A stretch of DNA of 64,000 nucleotides from positions 62,001 through 126,000 of the forward strand of contig NZ_PKMZ01000005.1 of NCBI RefSeq assembly GCF_002893625.1, written 5' to 3'. Below, piece by piece: positions 50,822-60,478 of the stretch. The stretch's first letter is position 1. Each line of letters opens with the position of its first letter. The DNA is from Mangrovicella endophytica. GTDB taxonomy: Bacteria; Pseudomonadota; Alphaproteobacteria; Rhizobiales; Rhizobiaceae. The notes under the pieces were generated by a model that saw only the letters and a list, made by a program, of their open reading frames with translations, was not told the origin of the DNA and did no database searches. The translations under genes were made by a program, and so were the position numbers.

Positions 50822-52126
50822 ATGAGGTCAGGCTTCCACGGGTTCTGCAGCGCTGCGGCGCTGGTTGCCGCCCTGTCCACCGGGGGCGCCGCCCTCGCGC
50901 AGGACGCCTCGGGCGATACGATCAAGGTCGGCATCCTCCACTCCCTGTCGGGCACGATGGCGATCTCGGAGACGACCCTGAAGGACGCCATGCTCATGCT
51001 CATCGACGAGCAGAACAAGAAGGGCGGTCTCCTCGGCAAGAAGCTCGAGCCGGTCGTGGTCGATCCGGCTTCCGACTGGCCGCTCTTTGCGGAGAAGGCG
51101 CGCGAGCTGATCAGCCAGCAGAAGGTCGCAGCGACCTTCGGTTGCTGGACCTCGGTGTCGCGCAAGTCCGTGCTGCCGGTGTTCAAGGAGCTGAACTCGA
51201 TCCTCTTCTACCCCGTGCAGTACGAGGGCGAGGAATCAGAGCGCAACGTCTTCTACACGGGCGCCGCGCCGAACCAGCAGGCGATCCCGGCCGTCGACTA
51301 CCTGATGAACGAGGGCGTCGAGCGCTGGGTGCTCGAGGGTACCGACTACGTCTACCCGCGCACCACCAACAAGATCCTCGAGGCCTATCTCAAGGCCAAG
51401 GGCGTCGCTGCGGAGGACATCAAGGTCAACTACACGCCGTTCGGCTTCTCCGACTGGCAGACCGAGGTCTCCGCGATTAAGGAATTCGGCGCCGGCGGCA
51501 AGAAGACCGCGGTCGTCTCGACCGTCAACGGCGATGCCAATGTGCCCTTCTACAAGGAACTCGCCAACCAGGGCATTTCGGCCGAAGACACGCCGGTCGT
51601 CGCCTTCTCCGTTGGCGAGGAGGAACTGGCCGGCATCGACACCAAGCCGTTGGTCGGGCACCTCGCGGCCTGGAACTACTTCCAGTCGGTCGACAACCCG
51701 GCCAATGCCGAGTTCATCGCCAAGTGGAAGGCCTTCACCAAGAACGACAAGCGCGTCACCAACGATCCGATGGAAGCCCACTATATCGGCTTCAACATGT
51801 GGGTGAAGGCGGTCGAGGCGGCCGGCACGACCGATCCTGACAAGGTAATCGACGCAATGGTCGGCGTGTCCGTGCCGAACCTCACCGGCGGCTACTCCTC
51901 GATGGGCGCGAACCACCACATCACCAAGCCGGTGCTGATCGGCGAGATCCAGGACGACGGCCAGTTCGAGGTCGTTTACGAGACTCCCGGCCTCGTTCTT
52001 GGCGACGAGTGGTCGGACTACCTCCCGGAGTCGAAGCCGCTGATCGCTGATTGGCGGGCGCCGATGTCCTGCGGCAATTTCAACACCGAAACCGGCAAGT
52101 GCGGAGGCGCCGGCGCCTCCAACTAA
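50822..52126 (+). CDS. urtA: Urea ABC transporter substrate-binding protein
   Basis: 434 residues from ATG 50822 (GGAGAG upstream). Signal peptide ends at ALAQDA. UrtA hallmarks: IKVGILHSLSGTMAISE, DWPLFAEKARELI, FGCWTSVSRKSVLPVFKELN and LFYPVQYEGEESERNVFYTGAAPNQ (partly), YYEGTDY-like LEGTDYVYPRTTN. It binds urea in the periplasm and delivers it to UrtBC. Head of the urtABCDE-ureDA block behind a sigma-54 promoter. Confidence 0.97.
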   Translation: MRSGFHGFCSAAALVAALSTGGAALAQDASGDTIKVGILHSLSGTMAISETTLKDAMLMLIDEQNKKGGLLGKKLEPVVVDPASDWPLFAEKARELISQQKVAATFGCWTSVSRKSVLPVFKELNSILFYPVQYEGEESERNVFYTGAAPNQQAIPAVDYLMNEGVERWVLEGTDYVYPRTTNKILEAYLKAKGVAAEDIKVNYTPFGFSDWQTEVSAIKEFGAGGKKTAVVSTVNGDANVPFYKELANQGISAEDTPVVAFSVGEEELAGIDTKPLVGHLAAWNYFQSVDNPANAEFIAKWKAFTKNDKRVTNDPMEAHYIGFNMWVKAVEAAGTTDPDKVIDAMVGVSVPNLTGGYSSMGANHHITKPVLIGEIQDDGQFEVVYETPGLVLGDEWSDYLPESKPLIADWRAPMSCGNFNTETGKCGGAGASN

Positions 52127-52132
52127 CGCTTC

Positions 52133-53857
52133 ATGGCGCGACGTCCTCCCAAGACGCGCCCGCGGGGCGGTGCTTCGGTGCCGCCCCGCCCTCCCGGCGA
52201 AACCGATGCGGCGGCTCCATCGATGCTGACACTGCCCTGCCGGCTCCTGACGCTGGCGTTCCTGGCCCTCCTTGCCTGTTTGGGCAGCGGCGCTGCTGCC
52301 TTCGCGCAGGCCGGCGACCCCGCGCAGATCGTCCAGAAGTTCGGCGGCAAGACGAGCTTCGAGGCGACGGAAGCCACGGTGAAGGAGCTCGCCGCGACCG
52401 GCGATCCGGCCGTCGCGAGGGCGCTGAATGCGCTCGCCGAGGGCCAGCTCTACTATCGCAAATCCGACAACCGCGTCTTCATCGCCTCCGGAGGCGGCGA
52501 TCCGCTGACCCTCCTCGATCCACTGAGCGGGGACCCCGCGGGTGAGGAGCCGAGCGGCAATCTCGCCAAGGTCAAGATCAAGAACTCCATTCGCCGCACG
52601 GTCAGCGATGCCCTGGGCTCCCTGACGCTGGCCTCGCCCGATCCGGCCAAGCGCCTTGCCGCCGCCAATACCTTGTTCGCCGGGGCGACGCCTGAGCAGA
52701 TCGAGACGCTCGACGCGGCCATCGCAGGCGAGCAACTGCCCGACATCCGCGCCCGGCTGGAGCAGGCGCGCGCCGCGGCGGTGCTGAAGTCCGATCGCCC
52801 CGAAGCCGAGAAGCTTGCTGCCATCGAGCTGCTCGGGTCGCGCGGCGACCGCGAGGCGCTGGTCGTGCTGACGGCCGCCTCCGCCGGCAGTGCCGAGGCG
52901 GCGGTGAAAGCGGCTGCCGCCAAGGCTGCCGGCGCTATCGAAGAGACCATCGCCTTCTGGGCCTATGCGCAGAACGTCTGGTACGGCCTGTCGCTCGGCT
53001 CGGTGCTGCTGCTCGCCGCCATCGGCCTTGCCATCACCTTCGGCGTCATGGGCGTCATCAACATGGCGCATGGCGAGATGGTGATGCTCGGCGCCTACAC
53101 GACCTTCGCGGTGCAGGAGACGATCCGCGCCGAGGCGCCCAGCCTCTTCGCCTGGTCGCTGGCCATCGCGCTGCCGCTGGCCTTCCTTGTCTCGGCCTTT
53201 GTCGGGCTCGTCATCGAGCGCGGTATCATCCGCTTCCTCTACGGCCGCCCGCTGGAAACGCTGCTTGCCACCTTCGGCGTGTCGCTGATCCTGCAGCAGG
53301 GCGTGCGCACCATCTTCGGCCCCACCAACCGGCAGGTCGGCAACCCCGACTGGATGTCTGGCGCCTTCGAGGTGGGGCTGATGTCGGTGACCTGGAACCG
53401 CCTCTGGATCATCGTCTTCGCGCTGATCGTCTTTGCCGCGCTTCTCCTGGTGCTTGGGCGCACGTCGCTCGGCCTGCAGATGCGGGCGGTGACGCAGAAC
53501 CGGCGCATGGCGTCGGCCATGGGCATCCGCACGCCGTGGATCGACGCGATGACCTTCGCGCTCGGCTCGGGTATCGCAGGCGTTGCCGGCGTCGCACTCA
53601 GCCAGATCGACAATGTCTCGCCCAATCTCGGGCAGGGCTACATCATCGATTCCTTCATGGTCGTGGTGTTCGGCGGGGTCGGCAATCTATGGGGCACGCT
53701 GGTCGGCGCAATGAGCCTCGGCATCCTCAACAAGTTTCTGGAGCCCTTTGCCGGTGCGGTGCTCGGCAAGATCGTGGTGCTGGTCCTGCTCATCCTGTTC
53801 ATCCAGAAACGCCCCCGTGGCCTGTTCGCCCAAAAGGGGAGGTTCGTGGAAGCATGA
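52133..53857 (+). CDS. urtB: Urea ABC transporter permease UrtB with long N-terminal domain
   Basis: 574 residues from ATG 52133; a start at 52223 (MLTLPCRLL, signal peptide) gives 544 residues and is possible since neither start has a clear box. Residues about 60-270 form a periplasmic helical/HEAT-like region usual in UrtB. From 280 eight or so membrane segments follow, with LGSVLLLAAIGLAITFGVMGVINMAHGEMVMLGAY (partly) and FVVVFGGVGNLWGT-like MVVVFGGVGNLWGTLVGA of LivH-type permeases. It forms the channel with UrtC. Confidence 0.94.
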   Translation: MARRPPKTRPRGGASVPPRPPGETDAAAPSMLTLPCRLLTLAFLALLACLGSGAAAFAQAGDPAQIVQKFGGKTSFEATEATVKELAATGDPAVARALNALAEGQLYYRKSDNRVFIASGGGDPLTLLDPLSGDPAGEEPSGNLAKVKIKNSIRRTVSDALGSLTLASPDPAKRLAAANTLFAGATPEQIETLDAAIAGEQLPDIRARLEQARAAAVLKSDRPEAEKLAAIELLGSRGDREALVVLTAASAGSAEAAVKAAAAKAAGAIEETIAFWAYAQNVWYGLSLGSVLLLAAIGLAITFGVMGVINMAHGEMVMLGAYTTFAVQETIRAEAPSLFAWSLAIALPLAFLVSAFVGLVIERGIIRFLYGRPLETLLATFGVSLILQQGVRTIFGPTNRQVGNPDWMSGAFEVGLMSVTWNRLWIIVFALIVFAALLLVLGRTSLGLQMRAVTQNRRMASAMGIRTPWIDAMTFALGSGIAGVAGVALSQIDNVSPNLGQGYIIDSFMVVVFGGVGNLWGTLVGAMSLGILNKFLEPFAGAVLGKIVVLVLLILFIQKRPRGLFAQKGRFVEA

Positions 53858-55059
53858 TGCTCGGCAGACTTCTTGGGCCCCGCGTCTGGCTGCTCGTCGC
53901 CGCGCTGCTCGCTGCGGCCATCCTGGTGCCGATGGCCAATCTGTGGCTGCCGGCGGACAGCCCGCTCCATGTGCCGAGCTATATGGTGCCGCTGTTTGGC
54001 AAATATCTCTGCTACGCTCTGCTGGCGCTGGCGCTCGATCTCGTCTGGGGCTTCGTCGGCATCCTGTCGCTCGGCCACGGCGCCTTCTTCGCGCTCGGCG
54101 GCTATGCGATGGGCATGTATCTGATGCGCCAGATCGGCTCGCGCGGCGTCTACGGCAATCCGGTGCTGCCGGACTTCATGGTCTTCCTCAACTGGGACCG
54201 GCTGCCGTGGTTCTGGCACGGCTTCGACCAGTTCTGGTTTGCCGCCCTGATGGTGGTGCTGGTGCCGGGCCTGCTCGCCTTCGTCTTTGGCTACTTCGCC
54301 TTCCGATCCCGCGTCACCGGCGTCTATCTCTCCATCATCACGCAGGCGATGACCTACGCGCTGCTGCTGGCCTTCTTCCGCAATGACATGGGCTTTGGCG
54401 GCAATAACGGCCTCACCGACTTCAAGGAGCTGCTCGGTTTTTCGATCGCCAGCCAGGGCACGCGGGCCGGGCTCTTCGCCGCCACCTGCATCGCGCTGGC
54501 GCTCGGCGTCCTCCTCGTCGGCGGCGTGACGCGCTCCAAGCTCGGCAAGCTGATGATCGCCGTGCGCGACGCGGAGAGCCGCACGCGATTCCTCGGCTGG
54601 CGGGCCGAGCATGTGAAGCTCTTCGCCTTCACCGTCTCCGCTGTCATGGCGGGCATTGCCGGCGCGCTCTACGTGCCGCAGGTCGGCATCATCAATCCCG
54701 GCGAGTTCGCGCCGGTGAACTCCATCGAGGTGGTCGTCTGGGCCGCGGTCGGCGGGCGCGGCACCATCCTCGGCCCGGTGCTCGGGGCGCTCCTCGTCAA
54801 TGCGGGCAAGAGCTACTTCACCGTCGCCGCGCCCGAGTTCTGGCTGTTCGTGCTCGGCGGCCTCTTCGTGGTGGTGACGCTGTTTCTGCCGCGCGGCATC
54901 GTTGGGACGATCGACCACGGCTGGAACGCCCTGCGTGACCGGAGGCGCTCGCTCAGCGCCGAGGACGGCACCGGGGCGCCGCCGCAGCTGCCGCCGCAGA
55001 GCCCGGCCGCCGACCGCACGAGCATGCCGGACGGCGCGCTGCCGAGCCCGGCGGAGTGA
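53854..55059 (+). CDS. urtC: Urea ABC transporter permease UrtC
   Basis: 401 residues; ATG at 53854 overlaps the urtB stop, and a second ATG follows directly. LivM-type permease with about ten segments: LALDLVWGFVGILSLGHGAFFALGGYAMG (partly), GFGGNNGLTDFKELLGF near 190, and the cytosolic EAA-like AVRDAESRTRFLGW near 245. A Pro/Ala-rich tail of about 35 residues is added. Partner of UrtB, UrtD and UrtE. Confidence 0.95.
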   Translation: MMLGRLLGPRVWLLVAALLAAAILVPMANLWLPADSPLHVPSYMVPLFGKYLCYALLALALDLVWGFVGILSLGHGAFFALGGYAMGMYLMRQIGSRGVYGNPVLPDFMVFLNWDRLPWFWHGFDQFWFAALMVVLVPGLLAFVFGYFAFRSRVTGVYLSIITQAMTYALLLAFFRNDMGFGGNNGLTDFKELLGFSIASQGTRAGLFAATCIALALGVLLVGGVTRSKLGKLMIAVRDAESRTRFLGWRAEHVKLFAFTVSAVMAGIAGALYVPQVGIINPGEFAPVNSIEVVVWAAVGGRGTILGPVLGALLVNAGKSYFTVAAPEFWLFVLGGLFVVVTLFLPRGIVGTIDHGWNALRDRRRSLSAEDGTGAPPQLPPQSPAADRTSMPDGALPSPAE

Positions 55060-55955
55060 GCGCGATGACGATGGAATCGGCTCAGACGATCGCCGGCCCG
55101 GTGCCGGCCTCCGCTGCCAGTGATGTGTCGCTTGCCCGCGCCGTCGTCTCGCCGCACCCTTACGCGACGCAGCGCGCTGCCGAACTGGCCGCCAAGGCTG
55201 CGACGGTGAGCCCGCGCCGCGACACGCTGCTCTACCTCAACGGCGTCACCAAGAGCTTCGACGGCTTCAAGGCGATCAACAACCTCTCGCTGGTCGTCGC
55301 CAAGGGCGAGATGCGCGCGATCATCGGCCCGAACGGCGCCGGCAAAACCACGATGATGGACATCATCACCGGCAAGACCCGGCCGGACACGGGCGAGGTC
55401 TACTACCGCGGCGACGTCGACCTGACCGCCCATGACGAGGCGTCGATCGCCGCGATGGGGATCGGGCGCAAGTTCCAGAAGCCGACCGTCTTCGAGAGCC
55501 AGACGGTGGAGGACAATCTGCGCCTGTCGCTCGCCGGCAGCCGGTCGATCTTCGCCGCCCTGTTCCATCGCAAGGATGAGAGCGAGCGCGACGCGATCGG
55601 CCGCATCCTTGCCACAACCCGCCTCACGGAAAAGCGCCGCACGCTCGCTGCCGACCTCAGCCACGGGCAGAAACAGTGGCTGGAGATCGGCATGCTGCTG
55701 GCGCAGGACCCCGAGCTGCTCCTCGTCGACGAGCCGGTCGCCGGCATGACCGACGCCGAAACGGCCGAGACGGCACGGCTCCTGCGCGAGATCGCCCAGA
55801 CGCGCTCGGTCGTCGTCGTGGAACACGATATGCACTTCGTGCGTGAGCTCGGCGTCAAGGTCACCTGCCTGCACGAGGGCAGTGTGCTGTCCGAAGGCTC
55901 GCTCGACGCCGTCAGTGCCGATCCGCGCGTCATCGAGGTCTATCTCGGCCGATGA
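55056..55955 (+). CDS. urtD: Urea ABC transporter ATPase UrtD
   Basis: 299 residues from GTG 55056 or ATG 55065; the first overlaps the urtC stop by four bases. About 50 Ala-rich residues precede the LivG-type ATPase: LNGVTKSFDGFKAINNLSL, Walker A GPNGAGKTT near 90, Q-loop KFQKPTVFES, signature DLSHGQKQWLEIG (SHGQ instead of SGGQ, usual in UrtD), Walker B LLLVDEPVAGMTD and EHDMHFVREL. Confidence 0.95.
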   Translation: MSAMTMESAQTIAGPVPASAASDVSLARAVVSPHPYATQRAAELAAKAATVSPRRDTLLYLNGVTKSFDGFKAINNLSLVVAKGEMRAIIGPNGAGKTTMMDIITGKTRPDTGEVYYRGDVDLTAHDEASIAAMGIGRKFQKPTVFESQTVEDNLRLSLAGSRSIFAALFHRKDESERDAIGRILATTRLTEKRRTLAADLSHGQKQWLEIGMLLAQDPELLLVDEPVAGMTDAETAETARLLREIAQTRSVVVVEHDMHFVRELGVKVTCLHEGSVLSEGSLDAVSADPRVIEVYLGR

Positions 55956-55998
55956 TCGCGACCTCGTTTTGCCGCACCACCAGGAGGGAAGCCGGCCA

Positions 55999-56694
55999 AT
56001 GCTGAGCGTCTCGAATGTCGATCTCTATTATGGTGCGGCACAGGCGCTGCGGGGCGTCTCGCTAACCGCCGCGAAGGGCGAGATCACCTGCGTCCTCGGG
56101 CGCAACGGCGTCGGCAAGACCAGCCTTCTGCGGGCGGTCGTCGGGCACCAGCCGATCCGCCGCGGCGAAATCGCACTCGATGGCGAAACGCTCGGTCGCG
56201 AGGCGCCTTACGCCCGTGCCCGCCGCGGCATCGGCTTCGTGCCGCAGGGCCGCGAGATCTTTCCCCTCCTGACGGTGAAGGAGAACCTGCAGACCGGCTT
56301 TGCGCCGCTGAAGGGCTCCGAGCGCAGCATACCCGACCATGTGTTCGAGCTCTTCCCGGTGCTGAAGGACATGCTCGGCCGGCGCGGCGGCGATCTCTCC
56401 GGCGGGCAGCAGCAGCAGCTCGCCATCGGCCGAGCGCTGGTGACGCGGCCGCAGCTCCTCGTCCTCGACGAGCCGACCGAGGGCATCCAGCCTTCGATCA
56501 TCAAGGACATCGGCCGCGCCATCCGGTTTCTCAAGGAGCAGTCCGGCCTCGCAATCCTCCTCGTCGAACAGTATCTCGACTTCTGCCGCGAGCTCGCCGA
56601 CAAGGTCTACATCATGGACCGCGGCGAGGTCGTGTTCGAGGGCGTGGCCGCCGATCTCGATCGGCCCGAGGTGCGGCGGCATCTGACGGTCTGA
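55999..56694 (+). CDS. urtE: Urea ABC transporter ATPase UrtE
   Basis: 231 residues from ATG 55999 behind GGAGGGAAG. LivF-type ATPase: VDLYYGAAQALRGVSL, Walker A GRNGVGKTS, FVPQGREIFPLLTVKENL, signature DLSGGQQQQLAIG, Walker B LLVLDEPTEGIQPS and EQYLDFCREL. Completes the urea importer; ureD follows 26 bases later. Confidence 0.96.
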   Translation: MLSVSNVDLYYGAAQALRGVSLTAAKGEITCVLGRNGVGKTSLLRAVVGHQPIRRGEIALDGETLGREAPYARARRGIGFVPQGREIFPLLTVKENLQTGFAPLKGSERSIPDHVFELFPVLKDMLGRRGGDLSGGQQQQLAIGRALVTRPQLLVLDEPTEGIQPSIIKDIGRAIRFLKEQSGLAILLVEQYLDFCRELADKVYIMDRGEVVFEGVAADLDRPEVRRHLTV

Positions 56695-56720
56695 GACGTG
56701 CCGCGCCGGCTCGTCCTGCC

Positions 56721-57629
56721 ATGCTGACCGGAGCGGATTTCCTCACCATGCATCCGAATGTCGTTCCGGCCGGTCCTTTCGCGAGTGGAGCCTCCAGCAC
56801 CCGGGCTGAACCGTGGAGTGAGGCCGATGCGGCCGTGCCTCTGCAGCGCGCCCGCGGCGAGGCGAGGGCAGAGGTGCGGCCGGTTGGCGGCCGTACGCGG
56901 CTCGCCCGGCTGCACCAGGCCGGTTGCCTGAAGCTGCGCTTTCCCCGGCTGCCGCATGGCGGTGCCGAGGCGGTGCTGATCAACACCTCCGGCGGGCTCA
57001 CCGGCGGCGACCGACTGGCGCAGCGTTTTCAGGTGGAGAGCGGCGCAGCGCTCACCGTGACGACACAGGCCTGCGAGCGCGTCTACCGCGCAAGCTCGGG
57101 AAGGGCGGAGGTCGCGACGAAGGCGAGGGTCGGGCCCGGCGCCGGCTTCGCCTGGCTGCCGCAGGAGACCATCCTCTTCGACGGCGGAGCCCTGCAGCGA
57201 AGCCTTGAGATCGATTGCGCGACAACGTCGCGGCTGCTTCTCGTCGAAAGCGTCATCCTCGGCCGGGAGGCGATGGGAGAGACGGTCCTGACCGGCAGCT
57301 TGCGCGATCGCTGGCGCATCCGCCGCGACGGCCGGCTCGTCTTTGCGGACGATCTGCGGTTGGAGGGTGCCGTCAGCGCTCTCGCCGGGCACGGCGCCAG
57401 TCTTTCCGGTAACCGCGCCTTCGCAACGATCCTGGTGCAAGCGCCCGAGGCCGAGGCGCGGCTGGACCCGCTGCGGGCGACTGTCGGTAACAGAGGCGGC
57501 GCGACGATGGTCGACGGTCTTCTGATAGCACGGCTCGTCGCGCCGGACGGATTCTCGCTGCGCAAGCGGCTGATCCCGGCGCTCACCGCTCTGGCGGTGG
57601 AGCCGCTGCCGCTTGTATGGTCGCTCTGA
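56721..57629 (+). CDS. ureD: Urease accessory protein UreD
   Basis: 302 residues; an alternative ATG at 56748 would remove nine residues. Family segments seen: [33 protein letters not shown] near 90, [18 protein letters not shown] near 112, [20 protein letters not shown] (partly) near 145 and VMGREA-like [10 protein letters not shown]. UreD works with UreF and UreG to load nickel into urease; those two partners are not in this window. The N-terminal 40 residues are poorly conserved. Confidence 0.94.
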   Translation: MLTGADFLTMHPNVVPAGPFASGASSTRAEPWSEADAAVPLQRARGEARAEVRPVGGRTRLARLHQAGCLKLRFPRLPHGGAEAVLINTSGGLTGGDRLAQRFQVESGAALTVTTQACERVYRASSGRAEVATKARVGPGAGFAWLPQETILFDGGALQRSLEIDCATTSRLLLVESVILGREAMGETVLTGSLRDRWRIRRDGRLVFADDLRLEGAVSALAGHGASLSGNRAFATILVQAPEAEARLDPLRATVGNRGGATMVDGLLIARLVAPDGFSLRKRLIPALTALAVEPLPLVWSL

Positions 57630-57651
57630 CAGAGAGAATGAGGATTTCGAC

Positions 57652-57954
57652 ATGCAGCTGACGCCGCGGGAAAAGGACAAGCTTCTGATCGCCATGGCGG
57701 CCGAGGTGGCGCGCAAGCGCCTTGGCCGTGGCGTCAAGCTCAATCACCCCGAGGCGATCGCGCTGATCACCGACTTCGTGGTGGAAGGCGCGCGGGATGG
57801 GCGCAGCGTTGCCGACCTGATGGAGGCCGGCGCGCATGTGATCTCACGGGATCAGGTGATGGAGGGCATCGCCGAGATGATCCCCGACGTCCAGGTCGAG
57901 GCGACATTTCCTGACGGCACCAAGCTCGTGACGGTGCACGAGCCGATCCGGTAG
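57652..57954 (+). CDS. ureA: Urease gamma subunit
   Basis: 100 residues from ATG 57652, exact family length. [51 protein letters not shown] and [14 protein letters not shown] are diagnostic. Structural subunit without active-site residues. The next urease structural gene (ureB) is 1.3 kb downstream, separated by a minus-strand gene and a hupE/ureJ-type gene. Confidence 0.98.
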   Translation: MQLTPREKDKLLIAMAAEVARKRLGRGVKLNHPEAIALITDFVVEGARDGRSVADLMEAGAHVISRDQVMEGIAEMIPDVQVEATFPDGTKLVTVHEPIR

Positions 57955-57988
57955 GCGCCTGCCGGCGGTCTTGTCGCCCGGCGGAGGT

Positions 57989-58014
57989 GCTCTCATCACT
58001 TAAGTGATGAGAGC
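57989..58014. repeat. Perfect 26-base palindrome downstream of ureA
   Basis: Each 13-base arm (left arm GCTCTCATCACTT) is the exact reverse complement of the other, with no spacer; the centre is TTAA. It lies 34 bases after the ureA stop and 60 bases from the end of the convergent small gene. There is no T-run, so it could be an operator, a transcript-stabilising hairpin or a terminator. Confidence 0.8.
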
Positions 58015-58074
58015 CTGCAGTTCAGGATGAGACGCTGGTTCGATCGGCGATGAGCTCTGTACGATCCCGGCGGT

Positions 58075-58320
58075 TCAGTCCTGCGGCTCCATGTCGAGAC
58101 CGGCGATCCGCTCGTTCGACGTCGAGGCGCTGCCGGCGCTCTGCACCGGCGTGCCGATGAAGCGGTAGGTCTTGTCGACGATCGAGTAGTAGGCCGGGCT
58201 CTGGACGCCCGCGAGCGTCACCGTGCGCACGATGTTGGGTGCGGCGACGCCGGCCGGAATGGCGGTGGCGATGACGGCGGCGCAGGCGAGAGTGCCGAGC
58301 GCGATGTGCGAAACGGTCAT
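58075..58320 (-). CDS. Small secreted protein between ureA and ureB, unknown
   Basis: 81 residues from ATG 58320. A signal peptide (MTVSHIALGTLACAAVIATA) ends around VAAPN. The mature part contains NIVRTVTLAGVQSPAYYSIV and KTYRFIGTPVQS, probably a small beta-structured domain, with no Cys. I do not know the family. It lies on the strand opposite to all urease genes. Confidence 0.55.
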   Translation of the reverse strand: MTVSHIALGTLACAAVIATAIPAGVAAPNIVRTVTLAGVQSPAYYSIVDKTYRFIGTPVQSAGSASTSNERIAGLDMEPQD

Positions 58321-58692
58321 TGTCCTCAAGTCCGATGGCTGCTGGTGCCGCGGATGGATTCGCATGGCGGCCGTTTCGGCTCTGTCCCTACGGTCCTGTT
58401 TCCGCGTCGTTTGACGCTTTCCCTGTCGTCTGGAGCCACCCTAAGGCGGCACCTCTTACCAGAAATGCTCCAGACGCCGCTTTGTTTCACCAGCGTTACC
58501 CGTGCGTTAGAGGCGCATGAGGCGTGTAGGAGCGGCTTAACCAGCGCGGTCCTTTCGCAGGATGGCTTTGACAGGCTGCGTCCGCTCTTCCATGATCGTG
58601 AGGCTTAGCGGCGCTTCGGCGTCGTCTGCGCACCCATCGGCGCGACCCAATCCGGGGCGCCTCAGGTCGACCGCTTCAGGGACTTAACATTG
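58321..58692. other. Gene-free interval upstream of the hupE-like gene
   Basis: 372 bases. Short open frames exist but show neither family resemblance nor ribosome-binding sites. The segment around 58441-58520 is visibly less GC-rich than its surroundings. It probably carries the promoters of the divergent small secreted gene and the hupE-like gene; no element can be named. Confidence 0.4.
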
Positions 58693-59286
58693 ATGATCCG
58701 ACGTCTTTCGCTCACCGCCATCGCCCTTGCCGCTGCAACGGCTCCGGCCTTCGCCCATCTCGATCCGGCCGCGCACGGCTCGTTCATGGCCGGCCTGTCG
58801 CATCCGCTGTTCGGCCTGGACCATATCCTTGCCATGGTGACCGTGGGTCTCTGGGCGGCGATGATCGGCGGTCGCGCCGTCTGGATCGTGCCAAGCGCCT
58901 TCGTGGCGACGATGATGGTTGGCTTCGGCGCCGCCTTGGTCGGCATGCCGCTGCCTTTGGTGGAGCCGGTGATCCTCGCCTCCGTCGTCGCGCTCGGCCT
59001 GTTGGTCGCCACCGCGGCACGCCTGCCCGTGCCGGCCTGCTCAGCCATCGTCGGCGCCTTTGCGCTGTTCCATGGCCACGCCCACGGCACCGAGCTGGGT
59101 CTGGCAGGCGCTGCTTCCTACGGCGCCGGCTTCGCTGCGGCGACGACGCTCCTGCACCTTGCCGGCATCGGGCTTGGCCTCGCGCTCGCTTCGGGTCTCG
59201 GCTTCGGCAAGAGCGCCGGCACGGCGGCGTCGCGCCTCGTCGGCGCCGGCACGGCGGTTGCCGGTCTCGCCCTGATGGTCGGCTGA
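58693..59286 (+). CDS. ureJ: HupE/UreJ family nickel-uptake membrane protein
   Basis: 197 residues from ATG 58693 (an in-frame TTG precedes it). A cleavable signal ends at PAFAHLDP, followed by six membrane segments. The family motif [12 protein letters not shown] (about 34-45) and [13 protein letters not shown] (about 121-133) with its histidines are intact. HupE/UreJ proteins bring nickel into the cell. Its position three bases before ureB points to urease nickel supply. Confidence 0.93.
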   Translation: MIRRLSLTAIALAAATAPAFAHLDPAAHGSFMAGLSHPLFGLDHILAMVTVGLWAAMIGGRAVWIVPSAFVATMMVGFGAALVGMPLPLVEPVILASVVALGLLVATAARLPVPACSAIVGAFALFHGHAHGTELGLAGAASYGAGFAAATTLLHLAGIGLGLALASGLGFGKSAGTAASRLVGAGTAVAGLALMVG

Positions 59287-59288
59287 CC

Positions 59289-59594
59289 ATGATTCCCGGC
59301 GAGGTGATCACGGCGGCTGGCGAGATCGTTCTCAACGAGGGCCAGCCGGTCATCGTGCTGGAGGTTGCCAATACCGGCGACCGTCCGGTGCAGGTCGGCA
59401 GCCACTATCACTTCGCCGAAACCAACCCGGCGCTGACCTTCGATCGTGAGGCGGCGCGGGGCCTCAGACTCGACATCGCCGCGGGTACGGCGGTGCGCTT
59501 CGAACCGGGACAGCGCCGCGAGGTGCGGCTGGTGCCGATGCAAGGCGGGCGCACCATCTATGGCTTCAACGCCAAGGTGATGGGCGCGCTTTAG
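59289..59594 (+). CDS. ureB: Urease beta subunit
   Basis: 101 residues, normal length. Seen: [39 protein letters not shown] (partly), [16 protein letters not shown] and [14 protein letters not shown]. Starts three bases after the hupE-like stop, so the pair is co-translated. ureC follows 1.66 kb downstream past two minus-strand genes. Confidence 0.98.
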   Translation: MIPGEVITAAGEIVLNEGQPVIVLEVANTGDRPVQVGSHYHFAETNPALTFDREAARGLRLDIAAGTAVRFEPGQRREVRLVPMQGGRTIYGFNAKVMGAL

Positions 59595-59638
59595 GCGGGC
59601 GAACGCTTTGCCGGCACGGGCGGGTCCGGCCCGCAGTG

Positions 59639-59654
59639 TTCCGCAAAAGCGGAA
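59639..59654. terminator. Short hairpin after ureB
   Basis: TTCCGC and GCGGAA around an AAAA loop, 45 bases after the ureB stop, in the gap to the convergent Gly/Ser-rich gene. No T-run follows, so termination strength is doubtful. Confidence 0.35.
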
Positions 59655-59764
59655 TGCCTACACCTGATACAGGCTGCCAGAAGCAGACTCATCGAGAACT
59701 AAGGTGCAGCGGCACGGCTCGCTTTGGCCGCGCCGGATCGTGCTGAGTTGGTGCTCGAAAGCCG

Positions 59765-60478
59765 TCAGTCGCCGTTCATCCGCGGCGTCGCGCTCGGGTC
59801 GGCCTCCAGCGCATTGCGGATGGAGCCGAGATCAACGCCTATGCGGGGTTCGGGGATGCGGTACTCCGCTTCCGAGCCGGCGCCCGATGTCGCCTGGCCG
59901 GGTGAGCTCAAGGTGCCGCTTGCGCTCCCGGCTCCCGTGCCCCCCAGCGTCGTGGCCGCACCGACATCGCCCGTCCTGGCCACAGCATCGGCATTGACCG
60001 AGTTCACCGACGTCGCGCCTTGCGTGGCGTTCAACTGGTCGTCGGTCGATTCGATGCTGCTGGTGCCAGTTCCGGATGAGCCGGATGAACCTGCGGTGCC
60101 GTTGACGCTCGTGCCGTTGCTGTCGATGCCGGCGCCGCTCGTCTGCGAGCCGGCCGAACTGCCGGAAACGCCGGTGCCGGACGCCGTGCCTGAGAGGCCG
60201 GAGGCGCCGCTCGCCGTGCCGGAGACACTGCCTTCGCCCGGGCTGATCGGACGCGGTGTCATCATGCCGCCCTGCTGTCCGGCACCGGTCGATCCGGTGC
60301 TGCCGCCTCCGACAGAGGGCGACGAGACGCCGCCGCTGCTGCCGGCGCTAACACCGCCTGCCGCGCCGCCGGATCCGCCACTACCACCGCCAACGCCTCC
60401 GCCCGTCTGAGCGAGGGCCGATGTGGCAAGGAGAAGCGCCAGAGAAGCGGCGCCGCCGATGAGCTTGAGTGGGGTCAC
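59765..60478 (-). CDS. Secreted Gly/Ser-rich low-complexity protein between ureB and ureC
   Basis: 237 residues from GTG 60478, chosen because GGAGG stands before it and a signal peptide follows (TPLKLIGGAASLALLLATSA, end near ALAQTG). The mature protein is almost entirely Gly, Ser, Ala and Thr (TGGGVGGGSGGSGGAAGG at the start), with Gln/Asn later (ESTDDQLNATQGATS), and a short ordered-looking end RIPEPRIGVDLGSIRNALEAD. No Cys and no known domain. Unknown function, perhaps a surface or matrix protein. It opposes the urease genes. Confidence 0.6.
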   Translation of the reverse strand: MTPLKLIGGAASLALLLATSALAQTGGGVGGGSGGSGGAAGGVSAGSSGGVSSPSVGGGSTGSTGAGQQGGMMTPRPISPGEGSVSGTASGASGLSGTASGTGVSGSSAGSQTSGAGIDSNGTSVNGTAGSSGSSGTGTSSIESTDDQLNATQGATSVNSVNADAVARTGDVGAATTLGGTGAGSASGTLSSPGQATSGAGSEAEYRIPEPRIGVDLGSIRNALEADPSATPRMNGD

